64,000 bases of DNA from Przewalskia tangutica (Eukaryota > Streptophyta > Magnoliopsida > Solanales > Solanaceae): NCBI GenBank assembly GCA_029844215.1, contig CM056726.1, positions 79,661,548-79,725,547 on the forward strand, in the 5' to 3' direction. The position numbers and the translations under genes were made by a program. The notes under the pieces are model-generated. The model had not been told where the DNA came from and did no database searches. It saw only the letters and a list, made by a program, of their open reading frames with translations. The stretch's first letter is position 1. Every line of letters starts with the position of its first letter. Positions 44,665-57,832 of the stretch are shown here, in pieces.

Positions 44665-47600
44665 CTCCCTTCGTTCACTTTTACTTGTCAACTATTTCAA
44701 AAATAGATTTTCACTTTTACTTTACTTTTCGCATATCAAGAGAAGACAATCTTTCTTTTCCTGTTTTATCCTTAATTTAATTACTACCAAGACTTCTTGA
44801 AATTGTAAGTCAATATTAGAGACCAATACTTTGTATTAGGATTGACATACACCTCTTCATTAACCCTCCTAAATATATGGATGAGTTGTAAAGTGCTACT
44901 TATATCTATAAAAACTTAATGTTGAACCTTAAAATTTCATACTAGCTCTAATAATTAAGTGTCGCGCCCGATTTCGACCGCGACTTTCTAAGAGCGAATC
45001 TCCTGCTTAAAATGCATGTTAAAAAATAAATAATAAAAGTGCTAAATATTAAAAGGAATGTTAAAGTGTTAAAGAGGTGTTTAAAATATTAAAAATGCTA
45101 AGAAATGCTAAAGTGCTAAAAAAGTGCTAAATGTTTTAACAAGGTGCAAAATGCTAAGAAGTAGTGCTAGGGTGCTTAAATATTAAAAGGGGCTACAAAT
45201 GCTAAAGTGCTAAAGAATGCAAAAAGGTGCTAAAATGCTAAGGTACTAATATGCTAAGGGTGCTAAAAGGTGCAAAAGGATTGCTAAGGTTCGCGGAGTC
45301 GCCACCTAATTAGTTTGGGTGAATTAGGACACCTAAATGTCAACTTAGGTTAAAGTCAACACTAACTCCATTCTTTATGGTCTGCTAAACTTAGTGAGAT
45401 TCTGGGTAAGGGTTCTTTATTAATCTAGAGGGAAGGGATTAGGCACCCTCTAAGATCCGCTAACTTGCGGTTGTCCTGTCAAACCTAGGGTTATTATTGC
45501 TATCAAGGAACAATGCATTTTTTTTGAAAATATTTGCAAGCGTTTGTAAGAAGGATGCATTTTGATAGAGATTTACAAGGCTAATGCTATAACAATATAT
45601 GTAAAGTCTAAAGGTATTTATTATTTATAAAAGATGATGTAAAGTTGATTTATCATAGATGCATGCATTTTATAAAGGATTTAAAAGACTTGTGCTACAT
45701 GTAAAGTTTAAAAGTGTTCATTTACTTTTATTTATAAATGAATGATGCGAAATTAATTTATAAACTAATGTATGCACTTACTTGAAAATTTGATTTATGT
45801 GGCATAGTGCAAAAGACGATTATCATTTGGCAAAGTTCTAGTCGTGGCAAGCCTGAAAGAATTAAATTAAAGGGGATACATTTCTAATGTCAAGGTTAAG
45901 TAGTCAAAGCTTAAAGGTATTAAGTATCCTATTAATGTAGTATTAGACAATTAATTGCAATAAATAAATGGGGCGGGTAGGAAATAAAAGAAGATGACTC
46001 GAAGGATGGCGATGTCTTTTCGCCGGCGGTTTTGGAATTCCCCAATGGGGATAGAGAAATGCACATAGATGCGGGTCTTCATTTGCTGTGGCTTTGTGAT
46101 GAGTCTCGCCATGAGACTCTTCATTTTGCTCCGTCGTTTCATGTAAGAAAATAAGAAAAGATAAAGAATTAGTACATGCCCAAATCTTTATCACCACAGA
46201 GATAGAAATATAAGTAAAACAATGTGACTACTCAATTCAAACACACGCCTAAAGAAGAAACCGCCATTCATGAGAGCCTTAAGGCGTGCATTGAGGACAC
46301 ACACCAAGCCCGCAATTAATGCACATCGACACACAGGAATATACATAAATGGTTCAAGGATTCCTAGCATGCTTTGAGGACACATATGATATACATTTAA
46401 TACATATCGAATCTTCCATAATTGTTTGTGACATATCTAAAAATAAGGAAAATCAGGGGAGAAGTACATTAAGCAAAATAGGATAATACATACTCCTAAC
46501 AAGCAGTTTAGACATGTATACAACTAGGTAAGAATTGAAGACACTTCTCATTCAATTAAACAATTTCAACATTAGATTACACTTGCATATGCTGACTATA
46601 TGAAACATGATTGTAAGTCGAGTGTAGAATATAATTATGGATTAATATAACCTAGATTGGTTCAAGTCTTCATGATGCTTAATGCATGTGATACCCAAAT
46701 ACTTGACAAGATATTGTGATTTTATATAACAATTTAAACGGGAAGGATATTTGCGCGAACAGATTGATTGACATAGATATTCAAACTGAGGTTGTTCCAA
46801 CAATGATTTAGCGATTATTCATATCTCAACTAAACATTAGACCAGCTTTAACTTCAAGAATTTATTCCTATTTTGGGCTATTTTAACATGATGAGCACAA
46901 TTATAGTACTTGCAATGACCATAGACTAGATGGATATAAATAACACGACTCGCTCCATCCCATAAATCCAAACAACAACTATTATGTCCGAATACACAAG
47001 AAATGCCAAGATAGGCCTAAACACCTCAACAATCGCAGTTACAAATATAAACTAAAATTCAAACCAGACAAATGCACTTCCGATTATTCAGCAGTGACGA
47101 ATTAAGTGGCATTAAAACATCTTAAACATGTTTAACACTTATCCTTGCCGGCCATAAACTAACTTAGTCATGTTAATCTAACAGGTTCAAACAGCAAATG
47201 ACATTCGCAAAAAATGCTTTAAAGCGATTTAACGGGTATGAATGGCAATTAAATTAAACTACGCACACTTAACAAACACTTCATCATCAACAACTCACAA
47301 AGTATAAATCAAACAGAAATATCGAAGGGCGATGAGTTTACCTTCTCCGGGCAGCGAACCGGGGCAGCGTATCAAGTCGTCGGTCCACTCGACGGGTTAT
47401 TGCGATGCGATTGAAAAGGGTAGAGCTTGTTATTGAGAATACTTACTGATTTGCGACTGATTTCCGCGACTAAGAAGAAGAGGTTTTGAATCGGTTGTTC
47501 TTGCTGCTTCCCTACTGAACTCTGGACGATCGATGCTCCGTCTGTGCTCTATTCTGGATGTTCTGCCCTAAATTGCTATGTGAATACTCTCATCCCTGAG

Positions 47601-48863
47601 CTCTCTCGTCTTGTCCCCTCCTCTAAATGCCTATTGCATGTGCTTTATATTCCTCGTTTGGGTTCTAAGTTGGTAAGCATTTAAGGCTGAGATTTCTATG
47701 CCTATTCTTACTCTGATTTCGCACGATTCGTACTTGATATGATAAGGTAAATGATTTGGAAGGATTTGTTTGATGGATATGGTAAGGAAGAGCCGGTCAG
47801 CGTGGATAAGGAAGGCTCCAGATTCTCCGCGAGAATCTCGGGGTGTCTTTGGTGTGCGGCGGATCTGCTAGGTTTTCTAGGTCGGGGGAGTGGGACGATG
47901 GGCGCAGGGCTAAGGGTTTCGTGGTGACGGTGATGCGAAATGATAAGGGCTTCTTTGGGAATAAGGTGAAGGGTAGCTGAGCCGAGCCTGGGGCGTTGGG
48001 TGTTGGGCTTTCGGGTGTGGGCTGCGGGTCGCGGATGGGCTGGTTTTAATTAGTTAGGGTATTAGTTTTAGGAGTTAATTTTAGGTAGTAGGTGAGTTTT
48101 AGGTATTTAATTAGTTAATTAGTGGTAAAAATTAATTGATTAAGTTATTTAGGTGCTTCATTAATCTATGTTTGATAAAGACGGACGCGCTACTTAATTA
48201 ATGCTTAATACTTTAGAATGCGGTGCTATTATTTAAAATCTTATTATTGTGCATTATTATGAAGTTAAATTAAAATTGAATTGAGTTTAGATTAAATTAT
48301 TTAAATGCTAAATGCAAGTATGATATTTAAGAATTGTTTAAAGCTTTTATAAATGCGAAGCTATTAAATGCATGTATTAGATTAAAATTGATTTTAAATT
48401 ACAAATGATTATGAAATTCTCTTGCGTATTAATGCGACTATGCTACTTGACACAACGTCATTGCTAAATTATTTATTTTATGTATTTATTAATTATTTAA
48501 GAATTGTTTGACAGAGCTTAAAATTAAATAATGCGGGCGCGAGACTCTAAGTACTTAATACTCTACGTAAAATGCGGTGTTATTATTAAATTGCTTATTT
48601 ATGCCTGTATTAATATTTTATTCGCTGCATTTTATTATAAAAATCATGAAAAATTATTTTACAAAATTAGTGTAATTTTATAGTTAATGACTGGACGGGA
48701 GGGTCAAAATTGGGTGTCAACATTAAGTATGAAAATTTGGTTTCAATTATTGATTTTTTTTTATCAATTAATAAGGGTATTGTAGTAAAATATCTATATC
48801 AATCATTGTTTCTTAAGGAGCGTGAAAAATCCAAAAATGACAAGTAAAAGTGAACGGAGAGAG
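44665..48863. mobile_element. Stowaway MITE, split by a solo LTR
   Basis: The termini CTCCCTTCGTTCACTTTTAC (44665) and, in reverse, CTCTCTCCGTTCACTTTTAC (48863) are inverted repeats of about 27 of 30 bases, flanked by TA at 44663-44664 and 48864-48865. This is the Stowaway pattern. Without the inserted LTR and its 5-bp duplication the MITE is about 431 bp, with no coding sequence. Confidence 0.88.
44960..48722. mobile_element. Solo LTR (3763 bp) inside the Stowaway MITE
   Basis: Starts TGTCGCGCCCGATTTC and ends GGTGTCAACA, with a perfect target duplication TTAAG at 44955-44959 and 48723-48727. No second LTR, primer site or coding domain is found, so unequal recombination has probably removed the internal part. 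The words CGCGGAGTCGCCACCT and GGGATTAGGCACCCTCTAAG recall Tat/Ogre-type gypsy elements of plants; that lineage call is tentative. Near its start (45000-45290) the word GTGCTAAA and variants recur irregularly. Overlapping open frames at 45943-46197 are not convincing genes. Confidence 0.85.
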
Positions 48864-48865
48864 TA

Positions 48866-49012
48866 TACAGTTGTTGCGCCCTAATCTTTATAGATAAATC
48901 TCAGTTAATTGAACTTAGAATTGTATTATGTAAACAATGGTTTGTCGTGTGCCCCCTTGAAATGAAATATGTTTCTCTCCAAAAACATTCAATTTAAGTT
49001 GTTGCTACACAA
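48866..49012. other. Short unannotated spacer
   Basis: Unique-looking sequence between the Stowaway MITE and the CACTA terminus; nothing recognised. Confidence 0.5.
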
Positions 49013-49260
49013 CACTACAAGAAAAAGGACCTACGGTGACAGTTAAAAACTGTCATCGGAGGGGGTGGATGACTGTTTTTGTAAGTGTCATTGTAGCATG
49101 TGTCACGGTAGGTCCTTCATAGATGACGATTTAACTAAATATCACATAATATGTGACGGGCATAAACCGTCACACATTTGGTCGTTGAATTTGACTATTT
49201 CCGGGATATTTAAAAACTTTGGCGGTAAAATATTTGAATTTTATTAATTTAATATTTCTT
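49013..49260 (+). mobile_element. CACTA-type transposon terminus (one end)
   Basis: CACTACAAGAAAAAGG is the usual start of plant CACTA (En/Spm) elements. It is followed by subterminal inverted repeats: GACAGTT/AACTGTC at 49039-49055, and GGACCTAC at 49027-49034 answered by GTAGGTCC near 49110. The matching end (CTTGTAGTG) is not seen in the window, so the element is truncated or only one end remains. The open frame at 49065-49247 crosses these repeats and is unlikely to be a gene. Confidence 0.6.
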
Positions 49261-50141
49261 TTTGACGAGAAATTTTTAAATAAATTTGAATTCCAATTAA
49301 TTTAATTTAAATATAAAATAATTGCGGCAAAATTAATTTTGGCGCATTTTTTATTTAATAATTAATTTAATTTAATTATTTTTTTATATTTTTTTTCAAT
49401 AATAGTAAAAATGTTGGAAAATGGCATATTTTAACTAATATGTAACTAATTAATCAAATTATTTTAATACACAATATAAAATATTTACGAATTGTTTTAC
49501 AAAACAAAATGTTCCCAAAACAAAAGAAATGCATGGTCTCGGCCAAGACTAACAAGAAGGTCAAAATAAAATGTCTTCTTGAACCTACACGTAATAAATC
49601 CAACACCATTCATCCCTAACAATCTCTAAGAAATCAGAAATGGAGGTATTGCTTCAAAAATTAAAAGTAAGAATCACTCACCATTTTATGTTATTATCAT
49701 GTAATTGACTTATTTCTTTTTCTTTGTTCCCGATATGGTATTATTTATCTATGGTGTTCGAATTTCTTCAACTTTTTTATCCTTTTCCGATTTCATTGTT
49801 CGACCATTTTCTAATGTGTTTTTTCCAACAACAGCAGTAGCAAGCAACAACAACAGGCAGCAAGCAGCACCAACAAGTAGAGATAAGCATAACACACAAG
49901 AAAGCAAGTTAGCAGAATACCCAACTAAGTGCAGCTCTTACAGGCTAACTAATGAATTTCTTAAAACAAAGTACTAAACTTCCTTTTCAGACATATAACA
50001 AACCATCTTGGATTAGTATTAAGCTCCTTAAGGCCTCAGAACTATAGTGGTATCAAAATGAACTAAACAAGGCTTATAGTTCCATCCTTATCTTAAACTA
50101 AACTCTTAACCTAAATATGCTATAATTTGAGCCTTGATAGG
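49261..50141. other. AT-rich region without recognised genes
   Basis: No TE terminus is identified. A CAA/CAG-rich microsatellite-like run is at about 49830-49880. The open frame at 49705-49977 crosses it and has no homologue that I recognise. Confidence 0.4.
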
Positions 50142-50991
50142 TGTCACGAACCGACCCCGGGCCCGCGACTGGTGCCCTACCTGAGCACCCCTTCTAGGTA
50201 TACATCAGAGAATAGCAGCGGAACATACACAACTCATAAACATACTTAGACATTAAACATCAACAGGCTAGCCGATAAGGCCGCCTTCCGTAAAATATAC
50301 ATAATCCAAAAATAAAACAGTACATCTCTGTTCTTAAAACCCAATCCACAATATGACTATAGACTTAAGAATAACAAGCGTATGACAGGCCCCGCCATAC
50401 CTCGAATGTACATAAATCTACAACATCAAGGAAAACCGCACTAAAAGACAAGCCTCCGAGAAATGGAGCTTCGACACTGATCGGATCCTAAGAATGAGGA
50501 TCCACCACCTTTCTACCCCTACCGCGACATAACGCAGCCCAGAAAGGGGGTCGACAACAGATGTACCAAGTATGCAAAACTGAAAGTACTGAAATGAAAT
50601 CATAAAGTCTAAAAATAAAGCCGGAGACATGTATCATAACTCAAATAACAGTACACTGTGCTTTACTAACAATGAGAGTAAACAAGTGTATACTTTACTG
50701 CATAAAAATAGGAGGCTCATGATCAAAGTAGGGTCACCCGCCCGTAGTATCATTAAGAAATCCTACTCCTGGGCCTATTTCACCCGCATAGGTCCTGTGG
50801 ACCCGCAATGAGGTCATCCGCCTCGCATGGGACTATTTCACCCGCATAGGACTATTTCACCCGCATGGGTCCGGTGGGCCCGCAATGAGTACAAACGCTG
50901 CACTCGCATCATGGGTAGCAAATCCATGGAATAACTAGTAGCCCGGGGGTTTACCCCGTAAGAATAACATAACCTAGCACAACCGGCTATC
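50142..50991 (-). repeat. Truncated LTR interrupted by element D
   Basis: Starts TGTCACGAACCGACCCC and runs with LTR-family sequence (GATGTACCAAGTATG, CCCGCATAGG repeats at 50730-50900) until element D begins at 50992. The remainder of this LTR should lie after the right end of D, outside the window. Confidence 0.7.
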
Positions 50992-51639
50992 TGTCATGAC
51001 CCGACCCCGGGCCGCGACTGGTGCCCTACCTGGGCACCCTTCTAATCATACAACAATAATAAACTGCGGAAGATAAATAACACTTTTTTTTTAAACCAAG
51101 GCCAAGCCGATAAGGCTGCCATAACATAAAAATTACCCGAAAGGGTCTACACTATTTAACAATGTAAAAACAAATCTAGCCACCCATTACGGATGAATAC
51201 GGACTTAAGATTTGAACAAATACTATGACGGACAAGGCCCCGCCGCACTTCGAATATACATAGCCATGACAACTCCGAACATCGAGCCATCTCAAAATAT
51301 CAACCGGGATCCTAAGCTCGCGGATCCACAATCGTACCTAAACTGCGGACATTGAACGCAGCCCCGGCGGGTCGATAACAAATTTAATATGGAACGGAAA
51401 ATAAGGTACAGTAAACAAATCATAACTGTACAAAAGAATAACAGGGGCAAGTATAAAAAGGGTACATACCAGATCCTACTGTGTCATTACCATCTCGTGA
51501 ACTTAGTTGTACCTTATTATCTTTTTCCATTTTTCAATAAAAGTTATAGCCACTTTCTTACGTACATACTTAGGAAAAATCGTCAAGTTCATTACCATAT
51601 AACTTAATTACCTTACATAACATAATCCGGCCCTTTATG

Positions 51640-52025
51640 GAGGGACGCCTATACTGCCCAACCCAATCTGGGACGCGATAAAGTCACATAGTCTGCCCAT
51701 AAAGGTATACTGCCCAGCCCATTCCTGGGACGCGATAAAGTCACATAGTCTGCCCATAAAGGTATCTTTGCCTACCATTTCTGACGCGATAATGTCATAT
51801 AGTCTGCCATAAAGGTATACCGCCCGCCCATTTTCGGGACGCGATAATGTCATATAGTCCGCCAATAAAGGTATATCGCCTACCCATTTCTGGGACGCGA
51901 TAATGTCATATAGTCTGCCCATAAAGGTATACTGCCCGACCCATTTCTGGGACGCGATAATGTCATATAGTCTGCCCATAAAGGTATACTGCCCGACCCA
52001 TTTCTGGGACGCGATAATGTCATAT
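51640..52025 (-). repeat. 57-bp minisatellite in the left LTR of element D (7 units)
   Basis: Seven units marked by GACGCGAT at about 51673, 51729, 51783, 51838, 51895, 51950 and 52007. The unit (57 bp) includes AGTCTGCCCATAAAGGTATA. Because 57 is a multiple of three, the array reads open in both senses and gives apparent repeat proteins (MGRLYDIIASQ and similar). These are by-products of the repeat. Confidence 0.9.
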
Positions 52026-54590
52026 GAAATCCGGGAATTTAACCCAACGTACTACGTACCTCTACTCCTTTTAAAAATGACTCTATTTCAAATAAAACTT
52101 CCAAGATACTAACAACCGTAGTATCAAGTCATATCTACTTTTCAAGACAAGTCACAATACCTTTTAGAAATACATTTACCGGCTTCTAAATCAAGTGACT
52201 TCTTTCTTTAAAACCTTAAGCAATTGGTACCTTTAAAACAATTTGCCCTTCTTTATTTCAAATCATTTCTTTGCTTACATTACTGAAGAAAACCATTCTT
52301 TTAATCTTCCATAAAGTTGTTATAACCAACTTCCCATAAAGTCGTTATAACTCTTTATATCTTAGACAAATTCATTCCTTTTATGACCAAGAAACTTATA
52401 CTTTCAATTCAAATCACATAGCTTTCAAAATACTTCAAGTCTCTTAACTTTTAAGAAAACAAGAAATCAATACTTTCCAAATCAAGTATTCTATACTTGT
52501 AAATCAATTCATTTCTTCCTTTAAGAGTCAAGTCCCATAACTTGAAAAATAAAGTCTCTTAACTTTTAAGAATTTGAGATCCATAGTCTTAAAACTTCAT
52601 ACGTAAATTCTTATAAGTTAAGTAACATATACATTGGTGCGTTGTGAATAAGTTATACTTATTTATAACGATCTTATTCAAGTAGCTATGATCTAGAAAA
52701 TGTAATACAATTTTGTCTTATCTTAGTTTCTATGCAGATGGAGAATTCTACTCATTTTAACATAATTGATTGTCATTACATTTTCCTTTATTAACGCTGC
52801 AGTGGCTTGTTCGATACTTATTCTCATTTGTATCAGAATCTTAGCCAAGTCAACTTGCTCCAAAATACCTCCTAACGACTCTTACCAACATCCCCCATAA
52901 GACTTGGTAAGAACTTAGGATAACTTAGACATAACCCTTACGTAGAGTAAATCAACATACATACCTCTTAACTTCTAAGAGTAGAAGGAATCATGAAATA
53001 ATACCACATGTATATTCCATACATAGAATCATGTCAAAAGAAGGAAGAGGTTCACATACCTCGCGACGATTATCGACAAATAGCAAAATGCTCCGAAGTA
53101 CTTCAACCTTGATAGCTATTCCATCCTTCAAGTAGAATCCGCTATACCTAGTACTTCAACCTAAAATGGCCATAATACGTCCATTAACCTCTAGCTTCGA
53201 ACGTAGAACATTCTAAGTGCAAAGTCACTAAATTCTACGGAAAATCGGACAACACTTCCTTTGTTTCTACATACTTTGCCACCTTTTTCAAGGCCGAATA
53301 CAATAATCAAACACGCCACATTTAAGGCCCAATAATTCAGCTAACCAAAGGGGATTACACGCCTTAACAGGACGTGTAAAATTCTGCCCCACAAATTAAC
53401 ACGAAACTAGTTCCATAATTAAAGCCATTCTCGGCTAACATCAACAACAACTCAAAGTCTTTTCCAATTCTTTTCCAATCCAAGTTATTAGGTCTAACAT
53501 GTTATATAGTCATAAACAACTTCAACAACTACAATTTCCTTCAATATATAACATGTGACGACTTAAACTAATAATCAACTTGAATTGAAATCTTAAGGGT
53601 TAAACATGATAGTTTTTCGGATTAGGGTTAAAATATCCCTAACACTTATCAACTTCATAATATAAATATCATGGTTGCTAATATCCATAGATACAACAAT
53701 AAGTAATCTCAATTACTAAAACGACAAGAATTATACCTTTACAAGCCCTTAAAATTTCCAAGATTCAAAGTCGCTCCTTAGAAATTTTAGCGCCTTTTCA
53801 TATGTTCCAATCCGCTCCAAGCACTCCTTAGAAGCTCATGAAGAACTCTTCTTCAAGTTCCATCTTCAAAGTTGAAGAACACCTTAGGGTTTCGCCTTGC
53901 GACTAACGTAAAAACGTCGTTTTTCCGAAATCTTTCTATTGAGATATCCTTACAATACCCTTAGGGACCTTGGGTTAAAGTCTTGTGAATAATGAACCAC
54001 AATTGCAAAATTTTTGTCTCTAAAAATCCCTTTGGCCGAGAGCACCTAAAGCTAGCACAATGTTTTCTTGAAATTTTTTCTAAGTATAGAACTTGTCTTG
54101 CACTAGTGTAGGATATATACTACAAAGGAGGGCTTAGATAATAACACATGTGAGGCTAGGATGAAGAGCAATTAATAATTAACCAAGTGGCAAGTTGACT
54201 TGGTCAATTTTCTCAAGCTTGAAGACTTTGTTCATCTACAATGGTAATGACCATTTTACCCTTGCATTAAATCGACCAAGCCATGTGGGGGGGGGGGGGG
54301 TGCCACGTGTTGCCCTCCCATTCGTCCATAAAAATCCGTAACCCTCGTGGGTCCCACAAAACGTAAAATTCCTCGGGTGGGCCCCACGTGACCAAATTCG
54401 TAAAAATAAATTTCCATACTCTTCAATTAATGCATTTTGAGAATCCAATTCTCCTCAATGAACATTCCTCCTTTCCGACGTTCGGAAGATTTTCCGTCGG
54501 AAAAAAAATTCTTCCTTTCGTACCCTTTTCAAGTCTTGTGTTCCTTACATACATTCTCTTAAACATGTCCTGAACTTACGGGGTGTAACA

Positions 54591-55859
54591 TTCTTCCCCC
54601 ATTAGAAACATTCGTCCCCGAATGTTCTTTCGGAGTCCAATCTAATAGATAGCGACATAGTCTCTTTTTACTACACCCTTCTTACAACATATGCCACCCA
54701 TGGCCACATAACAATACTTATACTAAGATGTCAACCTTGGCACTCACGAAGCCAACTAGTCCATACTCATAATGACCTCAAAGTCTGTCGTAATCATCTT
54801 TACTAGGTCTACTAGGGTCTGACGACTGTATCATCACCGAGAAAACCTCATATTCCCGCTCAGCTACCACCCCAAACACTCTTTTAAACAACATAAGGCC
54901 ATTTCTGGCTCTCACAACCTGGTTCCGGTGAAACGTGTCCACGAACCCGTAAAACAATTAACTAGACTTGGGCCTTGCACTCGTGACTCGTCACGAGCTT
55001 TAACTACTACCAACTGATCCCACTCTATTTCAGGCTATGGGGCGACCCGTAAAAGGTACTCACCCCGACCCGCCGTCGCACTTAACTCTTACCCTTAGAT
55101 TGAATAAAATCTTATTGCCCGAGAAGGCCTTATATACCTAAGGTCTCGGCGGTTATCAATATTCTTAGGCTCGCAATTTCCATGCTCCAAGCCTACCTTA
55201 CCAGTCCCCCAGTAAACGGGTACAAAAACTTCTCATAATACCATAATTGTGTCTTTTTGATCACAACAACCATTACTACTCTATACGGACCTCATCCGTA
55301 CAATTATCTTAAGCCTACCACGTAGCTTAATATATTAACATGGTATTCCATTAAGTTCCTTAACATGACTTCTTAAGGGTTCACTACCCTATCAGACAAC
55401 TCATCCTTCCCCAATTATCTCAAAATAAAACATAAGACCTTGGCGAGAATTCATTAACTGTTCCATACCTCCCCGGTATCTAGTTAGTCTTTACCAATTC
55501 CTGGTAATCTAAAATCATTCTAGGCAACACGCGTCTGACCCTCATACATAACTCCGTATAGATGTATGTCACAATACCAACTATACTATAATCTTTACCA
55601 ACCTGGATACGCAATCCACATAGTCCTTCCTGGGTCACTGCTGCCTTTCTCATAGCTGCAATCAACATAACTCGTTAGGGAGAGACGACCCTAACAACAC
55701 AGCTCTATCGCACGATCTCAGAGTGAGAAGAATGGAAACCAATCCTAAATGTCCTGCAGCCTCCTGATTATAGATGTGGTGCACAACACACCGATAATCA
55801 AGACTCTACTAGACACGGCCTCAGACACTTTCCGAGGACTAATCGCTCGATACCACTTT
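54591..55859 (-). other. Element D internal region
   Basis: Contains the purine tract, a stretch like the 3' internal region of C and E, and next to the primer site the family leader (about 55700-55845). In between there is no gag signature. It is the smallest internal region in the window. Confidence 0.7.
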
Positions 55860-56499
55860 TGTCACGACCGACTCGGCGCGATCGTGCCCTACCAGGCACC
55901 CTTCTAATCATACAACAATAATAAATCTGGAAGATAAATAACACTTTTTTAAACCAAGGCCAAGCCGATAAGGCCGCCATAACATAAAAATTACCCAAAG
56001 GGTATACATCGCTTAACAATGTAAAAACAAATCTGCCATCCCATTACGGATGAATACAGGACTCTATAAGATTTGAACAAATATATGACGGACAAGGCCC
56101 CGCCGTACCTGAATATACATAGCCATGACAACTCGGAACATTGGAGCCATCTCAAAATGTGAACCAGATCCTAAGCTCATGATCCACAATCGTACCTAAA
56201 CTGCGGACATTTAACGCAGCGCGGCCGAAAGTCGATACAAAATTTAATATGGAGCGAAAAATAAGGTACGATAAACAAATCATAATCGCATAAAAGAATG
56301 ACAGGGCAAGTATAAAAAGGGTACATACCGATCCTATCGTGTCATTACCATCGCGTGAACTTAGTCAAATGCGTTATTATCTTTTCCATTTTTCAATATG
56401 ATTATAGCCACATTCTTACGTACATGCTTAGGAAAAACCGTCAAGTTCATTACCATATAACTTACTTACCTTACATAACATAATCCGACCCTTTATGGA

Positions 56500-56940
56500 G
56501 GGACGCCTATACTGCCCGGCCCAATCTGGGACGCGATAAAGTCACATAGTCTGCCCATAAAGGTATACTGCCCGGCCCATTCCTGGGACGCGATAAAGTC
56601 ACATAGTCTGCCCATAAAGGTATCTTGCCCACCCATTTCGGGACGCGATAATGTCATATAGTACGCCCATAAAGGTGTATTTGCGCCCATTTCTGGGACG
56701 CGATAATGTCATATAGTCTGCCCATAAATGTATACTGCCCGGCCCATTTCTGGGACGCGATAATGTCATATAGTCTGCCCATAAAGGTATACTGTCCGAC
56801 CTATTTCTGGAATGCGATAATGTCATATAGTCTGCCCATAAAGGTATACTGCCCGACCCATTTCTGGGACGCGATAATGTCATATAGTCTGCCCATAAAG
56901 GTATACTGCCCGGCCCATTTCTGGGACGCGATAATGTCAT
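56500..56940 (-). repeat. 57-bp minisatellite in the right LTR of element D (8 units)
   Basis: Eight units marked by GACGCGAT, with one variant AATGCGAT near 56815. One unit more than in the left LTR, which accounts for about the whole length difference (1973 against 1924 bp) up to the breakpoint. Confidence 0.9.
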
Positions 56941-57832
56941 ATGAAATCCGGGAATTTAACCCAACGTACTACGTACCTCTACTCCTTTTAAAAATGACTC
57001 TATTTCAAATAAAACTTCCAAGATACTAACAACCGTAGTATCAAGTCATATCTACTTTTCAAGACAAGTCACAATACCTTTTAGAAATACATTTACCGGC
57101 TTCTAAATCAAGTGACTTCTTTCTTTAAAACCTTAAGCAATTGGTACCTTTAAAACAATTTGCCCTTCTTTATTTCAAATCATTTCTTTGCTTACATTAC
57201 TGTAGAAAACCATTCTTTTAATCTTCCATAAAGTTGTTATAACCAACTTCCTATAAAGTCGTTATAACTCTTTATGTCTTAGACAAATTCATTCCTTTTA
57301 TGACCAAGAAACTTATACTTTCAATTCAAATCACATAGCTTTCAAAATACTTCAAGTCTCTTAACTTTTAAGAAAACAAGATATCAATACTTTCCAAATC
57401 AAGTATTCTATACTTGTAAATCAATTCATTTCTTCCTTTAAGAGTCAAGTCCCATAACTTGAAAAATAAAGTCTCTTAACTTTTAAGAATTTGAGATCCA
57501 TAGTCTTAAAACTTCATACGTAAATTCTTATAAGTTAAGTAACATATACATTGGTGCGTTGTGAATAAGTTATACTTATTTATAACGATCTTATTCAAGT
57601 AGCCATGATCTAGAAAATGTAATACAATTTTGTCTTATCTTAGTTTCTATGCAGATGGAGAATTCTACTCATTTTAACATAATTGATTGTCATTACATTT
57701 TCCTTTATTAACGCTGCAGTGGCTTGTTCGATACTTATTCTCATTTGTGCCGTAACTTAGCCAAGTCAACTTGGCTCCAAAATACCTCCTAACGACTCTT
57801 ACCAACATCCCCCATAAGACTTGGTAAGAACT

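Larger units (their letters stand above)
50992..57832 (-). mobile_element. Element D: LTR retrotransposon, right LTR interrupted
   Basis: A minus-strand element. It has LTR 50992-54590 (3599 bp), purine tract (reverse, TTCTTCCCCC) at 54591, internal region 54591-55859, primer site (reverse) 55845-55855 and a second LTR from 55860, which is cut at 57832 by element E. The internal region is only 1269 bp and keeps the leader and 3' non-coding sequence but no recognisable gag. The right LTR matches 50992-52915 of the left one. Presumed target duplication CTATC (50987-50991); its partner is outside the window. Confidence 0.88.

Noticed and set aside
45943..46197. Three overlapping open frames in the solo LTR
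   Set aside because: No family signature; they overlap in two frames within an LTR that has exact target duplications at both ends.
49705..49977. 90-codon open frame
   Set aside because: It crosses a CAA/CAG-rich simple repeat and ends without recognisable domain or gene context.
50730..52025. CRISPR-like regular repeats
   Set aside because: The units are joined directly with no unique spacers, inside plant LTRs.
51635..52112. Open frames giving repeat proteins such as MGRLYDIIASQ and MSYSLPIKVYCPTHFWDA, also at 56493-57029
   Set aside because: They are translations of a 57-bp minisatellite open on both strands because 57 is divisible by three; they lie in LTRs and appear in opposite senses.
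50142..57832. Tandem array of independent solo LTRs
   Set aside because: Purine tracts and primer sites flank the LTRs in the right order, so these are nested elements rather than separate solo LTRs.
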